Assembly (NCBI GenBank): GCA_013396915.1 | Contig: VWZL01002032.1 | Coordinates: forward strand, 636,878 to 700,877 | Origin: Stercorarius parasiticus | Lineage: Eukaryota > Chordata > Aves > Charadriiformes > Stercorariidae | Reading direction: 5' to 3' | Length of the DNA: 64,000 bases | Program-made: the position numbers and the translations under genes | In this document: one piece after another, positions 24,516-36,170 of the stretch | How the letters are laid out: every line of letters starts with the position of its first letter | Position numbering within the stretch: the first letter of the stretch is position 1 | The notes under the pieces: generated by a model | Databases searched by the model: none | The model's input: only the letters and a program-made list of their open reading frames with translations | Told to the model about the DNA's origin: nothing

Positions 24516-25546
24516 AAGACATAGATCTGCAACAAAATACTCAGAAGATACTAATTACTTTGACGATGGTATCTCCACATCATTCTCCATAGGTGCCTTA
24601 TTTCAAGATCCCATTTCATGGTTTCAAACTTTCTGCTGCTCTTTCATCAAGACATATGCCTTTTTTTTTAATTGGTCTGCTATGTTCCCTAAATTAGACA
24701 GGAATTCAGGAAGCTCCATGGGCAAATTCACCCATCCCCTCAATTCATCTATTCACTAGCCTAATCAATTTATTAGAGTCCCAATTCCCTATCATAATCT
24801 GAGTTAGGAAAAAAGAAAATAACCCATTGCCCTCACTGCACCTCCTCAGCATTTCTGTAAACTGCTCCAAATACCTTTGCTGCCCATCGCCCCAGTAATG
24901 GGCCTGCCTGTTCTCAGTAGTCAATGGCATACACACATTTGAACACCCATCAAGACTGAGGTAATAAGTCATCAGCCATGTTTTGTGGCTTCCACAAAAC
25001 AAAGCCAGATGCCTCTTTTGATGGAGATGACTGTCTTCATTAAAACACACATTCTGAAGTGTCATTCCATGGGTCTAGTTCCTTCTGTCAATGTTTTTCC
25101 ATACATACATATGATGCAGGGACATGTGGAGTGTCCAACTGTTTTGAAGGTAGACCCTAACCCCAAACCAGAAGAGAGTGTAGAATCAATCCTGTGGTAT
25201 GACCTAGGTTTTTCACTCTGTTTCTCTCCAGTAATGCATTCAAATATACTGCCTTTGATTTTAACACCTCACACATTCACATTTCCTTCCTAGAAATTGA
25301 TCCTCCAATTGAAAGGTCCTTGTGGTGAGGCTAGCCCTATCACCTCAAGAAATTACTTACTATGACCATAAGGCAAGATAAATCTTCACCCAAATGGCCT
25401 GGAAAAGTCTTGGTGCCTCAGCATCCCATTCTTGTCTACTAGGAGTATTGGTCTTCAGCTACTGGTAGCAGAAGTATTCATTTTCTGGGCATCTTTGGAG
25501 CATTGGATTTTCTTTACTTATTCCACTAATCATTGCCAATCAACAT
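24516..25546. other. Gap between CR1 copies, nothing recognised
   Basis: About 1 kb of sequence between two CR1 insertions. Both strands carry open frames of around 100 codons (24745-25065 minus, 24985-25293 plus), but neither shows recognisable domains, biased composition or splice context. Confidence 0.5.
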
Positions 25547-25960
25547 TAGAATCGTAGAATTTCCTAGGTTGGAAGGGACCTTTCAGAGCAGCTAGTCCAA
25601 CCATCAACCTAACACTGACAAAAACCATCACTAAACCATATCTATAAGCACTACGTTTTACCCGTCTTTTAAATACCTCCAGGGATGATGATTCCACCAC
25701 TTCCCTGGGCAGCCTGTTCCAATGCTTAATAACCCTTTCAGTGTAAAAATCCTATCTAAACCTCCCCCGGTGCAACTTGAGGCCATTTCCTCTTGTCCTA
25801 TCGCCTGTTACTTGGGAGAAGAGACCAATCTCCCCTCAGCCTCCTTTTCCCTATGCTAAACAACTCCTGTTCCCTCAGCCGCTCCTCCTAAGACTTGTGC
25901 TCTAGACCCCTCACCAACTTTGTTGCCCTTCTCTGGACACACTCCAGCACCTCTGCTATT
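25547..25960 (-). mobile_element. CR1 LINE 3' end
   Basis: Read on minus, it starts within the region encoding the 'CPEKVGE'-like junction (plus 'tctggacacactccagcacc') and ends in the 3' UTR with 'ggttggaagggacc' in reverse orientation and terminal 'agaatcgtagaat' at 25548-25560. It is 5'-truncated, as is usual for CR1, and carries scattered substitutions. Confidence 0.93.
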
Positions 25961-28243
25961 GCATGCATAGCTACATGTACATGTGAATAATCTGCAGCCA
26001 GCACATCAAGTCCTGTTGTGTACCTTAGCTTCTCTCTATCCGATCAGAGGTTATCACAGCGTCACTGGACTGTTGGCTGTGCCAGACAAGGAAGCTGTGG
26101 CAATTTACCTCTGGGCCTATTCACACAAACCTCAATTCCAAAAGGAAAAGGCTACAAGGGGTATTACTTGTTGAACTAATCAGTGTTGCTATACATTTTT
26201 CTGTATTCTCTTCTTGATGTCAAGAACTGGCTTGCGATTGCCACTACCAGTACAGCAACAACTACAGCCACATCTGAGAGGCTCGATGCTGCCACTGGTC
26301 ATCCATCTGGCACATACTCTAGAAAAGCACAGTCAGACAGTAAATATTCATTAAAAATGATCAAGTCCAGCAGGGAAGGTACTAGCTGCAGTCATCCTGT
26401 GCAGACACCAAGTGAAACAACAAACTCAATATTCTAGACAAAAAAAAGTGTGGCAGGTCTTATAGGGAAAGATGTCATGAGTTAATAATTCATCAGGCCT
26501 TTGTAACTGGGAGCTGCGTCTTCTGTTCTGGTGTACGTTTTTAAATTCTCAATCACCAATTAACAAAATGTTTCTTAATTCTAACAAAAATTCAGCCCTT
26601 CTAGAAGAGAACCTCAGTAAGAGGTTCTCTCAGAAGATATGATTCCATTGAAGTAGCAGGAATGTACCATCTATATTAAAAGATGGATTTGGGAGCTAAT
26701 TATCAGCTGCTTCCATAATAGTTATAGTGAAGATATGTAGGACCAGGAAGATTTTGAAATGAATCCTTATAAGATATTTTCTGATACTTTTACATTTTTT
26801 GATTTGAAAAAAAACTATAGGGATTGTATTAAATATATAGTCCTAAATAAGATTCTGCTATATCGTCCGTGATAATATGAATCAGTCACTGTCTTCAGTG
26901 GAACTGATCATGATGAGCTAAGCTAAAAATGAGTTTAAGTGCTTTGCTGGATCAGGGCCTAAGTCTCTGATCCTTACACGCACATCATCTCCAGCCATCA
27001 GAGAAGTCCAAAATTAACAGCCACAGAGGTTATGTCTCATTCTTTTGGAAGAACTTGCAAGTTTTCCAAAATTCTGTTCCTGTGATATAGCATATACTCC
27101 TTACTCCAGAGGATAAGTCCAATTTTAAAACTGACTTAACAAGCCTAAGCATGACCAATGGAATCTGAATGAAAAAGCAATGTGAAACACTCAGTTCTAT
27201 AGTGATTGTTATGTGTACTCAGGAGCACCTAAGATCACCATCAGAAATTAGGTTCTTGTGCTAAGTACAACGTATACCTGGAACAAAGAACGTTTACTTA
27301 ATAGCCCAGATTTAAATATCCAGGCTTACACTAGTGACTGAAAACAGCACCCTTAAAGAAAGAGTTTCTCCATTTCTTCACAAAATTCAAATAGACCTGA
27401 TACGTCTCCTGCCTATGAGGTTGCATTGGTTAATGAAACTGAAGTCTGCTTTCTAAACTCTAAATATAAAATCTCTTGATCGAACTATCAAACAATTCAA
27501 CAACTGCAAATACAAGACACCTATACAGACCTAAAAAATTAGCACTAACAGCAATTGCTTAAAAAAACAGGGAGTTACAAACTAGGCAAGTGCAAATGAC
27601 ACTCACAAACTAGTCATAACGTACTGAAGTACCAATATATGTTACAGACGCTGAAGACTTCAATTCTTGCCAGAACAATCATGAGCAACAGCAAAATCAT
27701 ACAATTCAGTGTTGTCTAACCAGCATCACACAGAAAATAGAAAAACCACAATCATCTGCAGTACACTCTGTCTCAAGGAGATGAGAAACAAAACCCACTC
27801 CCACCCCACCCCCCCAAAAGAAAAAGAAAGAAAAGAAAAGCAGGGCAGGAGAAAACCTAGGCCTCTGGTTGGTGAAAGCTTTCAAAGTCACTTCCATGCT
27901 TCTGTACAAAGACAAAAATGCATTGTCATCTGTCGAGCGGAACAAATAGGACCTTAGTGATTCAGTAACAGTTGCACTCTCCTGGCAGATATTAGCTTGT
28001 TTAAGGCAGGGAAGATCAAAGGAAGGAACTGGATGCCAACAGAAAAAAAAAAAAAGAAAGAAAAAAAAAAAAGGTCAGAGTTATTTATTATTTCAGCATT
28101 CCCCTATCTGTATTTGTTCTTCTACCATTTTCATTGTTTTGTGCAACAAGATGGAGGTCTTCCTGAAACAGAGCAGTCAATAATTTAATGCAATGGTTCT
28201 TTTGCAATACAAGGTCTCCGGTAAGTTCAGAAACCCATCAGAG
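25961..28243. other. No recognised gene; A-rich and C-rich simple tracts
   Basis: The stretch contains a C-rich run next to a purine-rich tract (27793-27846) and an A/G-rich stretch at 28039-28074. The longest open frames are near 26183-26437 and 27706-27957 and look incidental; the last spans the simple tract. Confidence 0.5.
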
Positions 28244-29016
28244 CATAGAATCATAGAATCATTTAGGTTGGAAAAGACGTTTAAGATCATAGAATCCAAC
28301 CATCAGCCTAACACTGACCAGTCCACCACTAAACCAAATCCCTAAGTGCCACATCTACCCATCTTTTAAATATCTCCAGGGATGGTGACTCAACCACTTC
28401 CCTGGGCAGCCTGTCCCAATGCTCGACAACCCTTTCAGTGAAAAAAATTTTCCTAATATCCAGTGTAAACCTCCCCTGGTGCAACTTGAGGCCATTTCCT
28501 CTTGTCCTACCACTTGCTACTTGGAGAAGAAACTAATACCTACCTCACTACAACCTCCTTTCAAGTAGTTGTAGAGAGCGATAAGGTCTCCCCTGAGCCT
28601 CCTTTTCCCCAGGCTAAGCAATCCCAGTTCCCTCAGCTGCTCCTCACAAGACTTGTTCTCTAGACCCTTCACCAGTTTTGTTGCTCTTCTTTGGACATGC
28701 TCCAGCACCTCAATGTCTGTCTTGTAGTGAAGGGCCCAAAACTGAACACCGTACTCGACGTGGGGCCTCACCAGCGCTGAGAACAGGGGGACAATCACTT
28801 CCCTGGTCCTGCTGGCCACACTATTTCTGATACAACCCAGGATGCTGTTGGCCTTCTTGGCCACCTGAGCACACCGCTGGCTCGTATTCAGCCAGCTTCA
28901 ACAACACCCCCAGGTCCTTTTCTGCCAGGCACCTCTCCAGCCACTCTTCCCCAAGCCTGTAGCGCTGCGTGGGTTTCCTGTTCTTAAGGGTGTGTGAAAT
29001 GCAGTTCCACATACTC
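28244..29016 (-). mobile_element. CR1 LINE 3' end, relatively long
   Basis: On the minus strand the last part of the reverse-transcriptase ORF is readable: '[18 protein letters not shown]', '[18 protein letters not shown]', '[16 protein letters not shown]' and '[20 protein letters not shown]' (28517-28864), with a frameshift before the upstream part at 28821-29018. The 3' UTR ends in two copies of the ATTCTATG repeat (28244-28260). Truncated at the 5' end. Confidence 0.96.
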
Positions 29017-31848
29017 ATTTAGCACAATGGTCTATAAGCCACAGAAGAAGCTATTAGCTATTAGTAATTAATTATAAATTATAAAGGCATAAAGAATGAA
29101 CAGCAATTATTGACATTAGAGATGTCTAATATAAGAATATTGATATTTGATTTGAAACTATAGGAAAACTAGACTTAACTAGTTGCCATTTTTCCAAGGA
29201 AGTGAGGTTACAGCTGCAAAAGCTTTAAAAGTTGCAAACACTGCTATCACAGACTTCTTACACCTGTGGTAAATTAATTTAAATTTTTGAAGTAATTTTT
29301 CTTGCCTGGAGAAATATCAAGAAAATTAAGTTTTTATTGTGTAACTAACGGATAGGCTTATTCCTAATAATTCCTAAATGAGATCTTGCCTTAATCATAA
29401 CTTCAGTAATGCATCACCAGTGCAACATAACGGAGAGAAAGGGCAGATCATACTCTACTATGACAACTGATACATAGACGCCCAAGCCATCCTTACATGT
29501 CTCAGCTCTGGAATGCGAAGAAAGACTGCTGCTGGCATGGTCCCACCCTCTGGATGATTAACCCCTATCTCACAGATGGCGTAACGCTAATATGGTTATA
29601 TTGCTTTGAATACCATGTTACTATATCTGTACTGCGTAATATATGAACTAATTCAGGCAGTAATATTGCACAATTCTTGCTGCCACACTTCTTCAAATAG
29701 GACAGGTATGCTTCCTGCTTCTTGACAGGAAATAAAAATGCTTGGTAGTATAGACTCTCCACTGTATTGACTCTGAGTACAAATAGTCCTGGCATCATTA
29801 GAGCTACATGGGCTGGTGACACATTACAGCCCAGAACCAACATGGTGACATCGCGAACAGCAGCAGGAAGGCTGGAACCCCTACGACGAGGTTAGCATGC
29901 AGAGGCCATTGCCAGCCACCCTCATCAGAGGTGGCTGAGCGATGAAGAAGTGACAGTGAAGATTCTGAAAGCGTCTTCCTCAGGGAAGTACTGCCTTTAG
30001 TAAGCTACAGGTAGATGAAACTCCAGGCTGCTTCTGTTCTAGTGAAAACATGACGTACCTGCAGATTCTCTGTGATTAAAAAATTACAGGACCATTCCTA
30101 TTATTTAGTTTGCATCCATCCACCACTTCATGGAAACTATTAGCACAGACGCAAGCTATTCCAGGATAATGGCTCCAACTGCCCGGGAATAATCTCACGT
30201 ATATTTGATTTATGTTTATAGCTAAAACCTCTGGCTTTTAAGTTTAATCCAAAAGCTTGGTTTGCAACCTGCTTGTTAGGTGCCAAAGTTCAAGAGCAAT
30301 GCAGACTGTTAAAGCCTGAGGATGCCTCACTCCCAGCAGTTCAGCCTGACTTGAGCATGCACAGCGAGTGTCGCTGGGCACTTCTGACCTGACATAGCCA
30401 AGGGAGCATTTGCAAGGCACAGAGGAAACACATCCTTGCCTCAGTGTTCAGGGAATTCAACTTCCTGAAAGCCAGCCCGGAAAGTCAATCTTTCCAGCTT
30501 GTCAGGATTTTAAAAAGAATAGTGTCGCAATACAGCTCAAGTGATTTAGCAGTGAACCGTTGACAAAAATGGTGGTATCCCTCCTCCTGCCACCGCATTC
30601 CTGCCTCTTTCCATGCTTCCAGTCTGGAGACTGACATTAGCAAAAATGTTTGGTTGTTTTCTGAAAGGTAAATATCATGCTGCTGCAGCTCTTGAGCCAG
30701 CTCAGGGGAAGCTGCAGGAGCACACGGCCAGAGTGAAGAGGGAGACCACTTTGTTCAGCAGAAGCTAGCCCTTAGATTAACTTAAAAGGGCATTCAAAGA
30801 GAAGAAGCCAAAGGAGTAAGGATGCAAACTGCCAAAGGGACATCTGTCCACCACACATTCACACTGGTTATGATGAAATGGAATCAAATACACTACGGAT
30901 TATATACACCTATTACATGGCTTATTTATTTTCTATTATCTGAATTATACTACTTACTCCCTAATAAATAATTTTCTTTTATCCAAAGATTCAATATTGG
31001 CAAAAGAAAAAATTCCTGTATGCCTATGTTTCTGTTTTTCAGAGAAAGATTGAATATGAGTAGATCAAATTACAAGAACATTAATTATCGTATCATTGAA
31101 AGTCTGCATCTGCTCCTGAAGGAGAAAAATACTTGTATTTGCTTTCCACCATCACATGGTCACTGCTCATTAACCAGAAGAGTTCCAAAGCTGTAGTATG
31201 AACTCCAGTCTGCAAAATCTGCACCACCCAGAAAGCACGTACGTAACACCCAGGACTACTCACTGAGGACCACTTCTGTACTTTTACCAGCAATCCCTGC
31301 AATGTATTTTAGTATTCCAAATAACAGAATGAGTATTACGTAGCATTCTACCTAAATAACAGCGTGTGCACTGAAATGTACCCCAGCTAAAATCCCCACG
31401 TTTCAGTCTTCAGGTATAAAAACCTTCTAGAATGTCTTTCCTGATGTAGTCTTATGTAGTCTGTGTCCTGACACACTGTACACATCGATAAATCATTTGG
31501 AATCAGAGGTAAAAGTTACTCTTTCCATGCAAAATTTTATCCTACAATATTCACAATTCTAGTTTGGATGAAAATTAGTCTGTATTCTTTTACAAATGTT
31601 TCAGTGAACCATTTTTGAGAGACTGACCCACAGAATGTCTGTGTGTGGTTCTGAAATATATTTACCAAGGATTTTAGGGCAAGTACCTGCAATTTACTCA
31701 AACAGGTGTTTTCCTTGAGCTGATATCATTAATCAGTTTTATCACTTTTAGAAATGAGACATTAGATGAATTAATTATTATTTTGTAATTTGACTATGGT
31801 TAACAGTATTATACCAGTTTAAAGTCAAATGTGGATGCTACGCATGCT
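29017..31848. other. No recognised gene or repeat
   Basis: Single-copy-looking AT-rich DNA. Short open frames (29565-29843 and 31093-31302 on minus) have no recognisable features. A slightly GC-richer patch spans about 29830-29960. Confidence 0.5.
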
Positions 31849-32284
31849 CAGAGACTGCAATGGAGCACCTCTGCTGTGAGGACAGGCTGAGAGAGTTGGG
31901 GTTGTTCAGCCTGGAGAAGAGAAGGCTACGAGGAGACCTTACAGCGCCCTTCCAGTACCTGAAGGGGGCCTACAGGAAAGATGGGGAGGGACTCTTTGTC
32001 AGGGAGTGGAGCGATAGGACGAGGGGTAATGGTTTTAAACTGAAAGACGGAAGATTTAGGTTAGATATTAGGAAGAAATTCTTTACTGTGAGGGTGGTGA
32101 GACACTGGAACAGGTTGCCCAGGGAAGTTGTGGATGCTCCATCCCTGGAGGTGTTCAAGGCCAGGCTGGATGGGGCTTTGAGCAGCCTGGTCTAGTGGGA
32201 GGTGTCCCTGCCCAGGGCAGGGGGGGTGGAACTACATGATCTTGAAGGTCCCTTCCAACCCGAACCATTCTGTGATTCTATGAA
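31849..32284 (+). mobile_element. CR1 LINE 3' end, best-preserved copy
   Basis: A 111-codon open frame (31860-32195) reads the CR1 ORF2 C-terminus without interruption, including '[15 protein letters not shown]', '[16 protein letters not shown]' and '[18 protein letters not shown]', and stops naturally at TAG. The 3' UTR follows with 'ggtcccttccaacccgaacc' and terminal repeats 'attctgtgattctatga' at 32268-32284. The intact frame and clean tail suggest it is the youngest CR1 insertion in the window. It is 5'-truncated and cannot move by itself. Confidence 0.97.
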
Positions 32285-34736
32285 TGGTTGTCAGGTTGCA
32301 TTTTATGTAAGATACAAAAATGGTTGCTCATCAGTCCACAATATACATTGAACACTGACGACTTGTAAAGGTATCTCCAACTGCACTGTGTGGGATCCAT
32401 GCTCCAAAAATTTCCAGCATAGAATTCTACCAGTGGAAATTCCTGTTTCATGACTTCAGACACAACTTATTTTCCCAGGCAGTTCAACCCACTCTTCCCC
32501 ATGTAGTAATTCTTAACTTGCTGTTTACTGTTCATGATCAAATAACATAAAACATACTCTTATATGAAAAATAAAAGCACAATTAAAAATCTACATCTTC
32601 TCTGTGACAAAACAGAAATGTATGCTGAATGCAGATGGCTATTTATTTTATCTGAGGTATCCAAACAGCATAAAACCACCCTTGATAAAACTGAATGGAC
32701 TTTATCTAAACTTAAGAAGTAACTGACAAATTTGCATGATGAGCATGACTGTGTCTTCACTTAAAATCAATAAATAATCCCTGTAAAATTAGCAGGATTA
32801 TCCATGAATAAATTTTCAACAATGCTATGTTAAAATAATATGGCCCTTATTATTAAAAGAAAAAAAAAAATCCACTGCGAGGTAGTATTATTTTGCACTA
32901 TTTCTGCTTTGAGATGTTGGTTATGAGGAAATATAGAAACAAGTCTTGTTACAGAGCCTCTCTGACAGAATTAGCAGTCGATTTTGTCACAAGAATCTCT
33001 CACTGATTGCTTACATTCAACAAATCTAAGCAAAAAAACCCATGAAAGATACTGTAGCAGCAATGTCTGAACTCCAGCAAAGTTGAATGACTTGTAAAAA
33101 TAAGTGCTGAGTTTTTCTACTTTGAAGGAATAAACTGGCATTTATTTTAATTTCCACTATATTGTCGGTGCTGGCTAGGGATATGGTATAACACTTCTAT
33201 CCAAGAACGTTTGACTTCTTTCACTGTCGTGGATCTAAGTCTTTGGAGGAAAACAGAAAAATCTTACCATTTTAAATATATTCTCGACAAACTTGTTCAT
33301 TTTATTGAGTAGTGACAAATTTTTTTCATTCACACTTCATGCTCTCTTCCTTTAATAGGTGCAGCAACTTTAAAATAATATTTGGCAAAAATAAAACAGG
33401 CTTTCTGTCAAAAGGCATCATATTTCAAGAAAAGATTTCGAGGCAAGAAATACCTGATCCTGTAGTATTTTATTTTTTTCTATCTAAATATGTTAAAAAC
33501 GATCAACATGGAGTTGAGTGCTTAAAAAAAATTTACAGCTACAAACATTGTAATAAATAAAACCGGTCCTGAACTTTAGTTAGCACTCTACAAATATCCT
33601 GAAAATAACCAAAGCCTTTTAATGTACTATTTTTTTCAGCCTTTCTAAAAAACACCAAACATGCTTATCTTGCAATAGAGTTCGCGAGTCAATACATCTG
33701 GCCTACACAGGACAGATATGAGGGCATGAGATCCAAGTAGTTGAGCCATTTACTTCATATTTTATATAAGTTACTTAATCACTTCATGTCACCATCTTCC
33801 TAAGTCAAAGCAGCTCCATGAACACATCCTTCCTGATTGAAACTACAGAACAACCAGCTTGAAGTGTGAAGTATTTTCTCAAATAAAGTTTCCCAGGTTC
33901 ACAGTGAGAGCAATCCCAGTGTGAAACTCTAGATACTATAATCTCATCTCAAAGAGACAGGAGAACATCGCAGAAACCAGCCTCTAGAAGATGTTACTGC
34001 CTTGAAGGCAGAAATGGAAGGAACATTAGTTTTCATTAAAATTGAGGTCTGATCACCTCCCCAAAGCCGAAGGCTCTCAAACCCTACCAAAGTTATCATC
34101 TCTTCAAAGGAACAGAAAGATGCCTATCTGCAGCTAAGTGGATAGTAGTAACGCCTGGCACTGCATTATCTCATTTGCTCTCCAGAACCTGAATTCCACA
34201 TGAATTCCTTTTTTAATTTTAGATACATACTCACATCTTGCTCCATTTACATCCTGTCACTAGGTAATGACATATTATGTCAACAGAAAAATTAATTCAT
34301 TTAATGACCCATATTTTAAGGGACGCACAAGAAGCCAGCATTTTTAGATGTCAACAAAGAGTCACAAAACATCACAAAAAACCCTTTTATATTTGTAACA
34401 CAACGAGAACACTTTGAAAATGCTGAAGTGTTGTTCGATAGTCTAAGTGTTTACAAACCCTTTTTTTTATTTTCTTCAAAATTCTGAATCGGCTTGTAAT
34501 GTACAAGATAGACTTCTGAATCTATGAGTTCTGGGGCTTCTACCTTACAGTCCATAGAGTTAACAATCTGCTATATGTAGCAATCCTTTTGAGTGCAATT
34601 CACAGGCATTTCATGTCATTTGGCTCACTCTAGGATACCCACGACACTGCATGAGGCTGGTATATATAACCAAGTAGTTAGAGGAGGTCTGTGATCTCTG
34701 GAACAGCTGTGTGTGGGCAACTGGCAGTTACATCTC
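32285..34736. other. No recognised gene or repeat
   Basis: AT-rich DNA with only short incidental open frames and an A-run at 32860-32871. Nothing supports a gene. Confidence 0.5.
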
Positions 34737-34852
34737 ATGCGCCATTGTGCTTCTATTGATAGATATATATACACATACATACATGTATAGTATGTGTGTA
34801 TATATGCCTATACATAGTATATGTATGTATTAGTAGCAGCACAATGGCTCAT
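34737..34852. repeat. Imperfect palindrome with AT-rich loop arms
   Basis: The left edge reads gccattgtgct (34741-34751) and the right edge agcacaatggc (34838-34848), an exact 11-bp inverted match. Inside, TA/CA-rich arms continue imperfect pairing toward a centre near 34795. Outside, a few more bases match with mismatches. It could be a fold-back element, a cruciform-prone simple repeat or a hairpin transcript source; none is proven. Confidence 0.75.
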
Positions 34853-35756
34853 ATTTATACATACATATACGTGTACAACTCTGAGAGGTCTGTTCGTACT
34901 TTCAGGAGAAGTATGACTTACTGTATTAGGAAACTGCCATAGGCAATGTACGTAGATTGTGTTTCCGGTTGTTAAGGTCCTTCTTCTAGTATGTGCTTTA
35001 ATACCACTTCCTATATGGAACTCCGAACAAATATACCATACATTCTTTGCATTTAACTCCTACCCCATATCAATTAAAGACTGCTTTTCAAAACACTAAT
35101 TGATCATAGTACCTCTCTTAAAAAAAAAAGATATTAACACTTAAGTATTTTTTTTAAAATGCTTTTGTTTCTGAAATAGGTATATCCACTATTAACTTCC
35201 CAAATGGGATCTGTTTTCTTCTTGTATTATCAAAACATTTTACTTTAAAAATAGCAAACTTTGATAATTTTCAAATTGAAATTTGGTACAGAGTTCTCCT
35301 CTGTGGTCTTTCCATTTCATGAATCAAAGGCATAATAGAAACATTCGTTTTCCTTTTCCAAGTTGCTGTCAATGTTTTGCATTAAATTAATTCACATGGA
35401 TTCCTATTTCCTTTGGAGACTTATTGATCTACAACTGACTGAAAGATATGCTATTCAAACCATACTACAAGATATTTTAATCATCCTACTAGTTCTCCAA
35501 AATAAACACAAGTGTAGTGTTAGAGACACCAAGGAGGCTCAGATCTACTAAACTTACAGGATTTGAATTCACTATATGAAGCAATGTGATTATCAGATAT
35601 ACAACGGACTAGTTGAAAACTGATACTTATATTTGAAACCTTTACTCAATAATGTTGTCTCAATGGGTCTGCAGAACTAATTGCAAGAGCACAACTAGCT
35701 AGAAACACAATGGACTGAGGTGAGTGGAAGCGGACTGGAGGAGATGCCAAAAGATA
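34853..35756. other. No recognised gene
   Basis: AT-rich sequence with A and T runs (35119-35129, 35150-35156). No coding or repeat identity recognised. Confidence 0.5.
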
Positions 35757-36170
35757 TCTAAGAACAGCCACATCGGTTCAGACCCAGGATCCCTATAGCT
35801 CTGTAATTCCAGCTTCAGCAATAACAAATGGATGCTCAGCAGAGAGAAAAAACAGGACAAGTATATGGGATATTTCTCCTATACATTCTCCTAGCTTTTA
35901 TTTTCTGTTCACAGGATTTACTGAGCCTAATTCAGTTATCTACTCAACAGTCCTCGACAGAACTATCTTGCAAGTTGTTTTCATTCTCCCTTCCGCCTGC
36001 AACAACTGTTTACATCCATAACAACCTTTGTCAAGGAATCTCACAAATCCCTCCTGTGCGTGAAATTACCTCCTTTTGCTTGTTTTGAACCTGGTTTCTT
36101 GAAGCTTCACTGCATGCTCTAGGGGTCTAGGGACACTCAGTCCCTATCCATTCTCTTCATTAAATCCAAA
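35757..36170 (-). mobile_element. Ancient L3/CR1-like LINE 3' fragment
   Basis: The plus strand begins with 'agaacagccacatcggttca' and later carries 'ctttgtcaaggaatctcaca', 'ttaccaccttttgcttgttt'-type sequence near 36064-36087, and 'gctctaggggtctagg' at 36117-36132. These follow in order the reverse complement of an old amniote LINE remembered from reptile genomes. Copy divergence is high and no ORF survives. Confidence 0.65.

Noticed and set aside
28517..28864. Minus-strand open frame as a host gene
   Set aside because: Its sequence is the CR1 ORF2 C-terminus followed by the CR1 3' tail, so it is retrotransposon debris.
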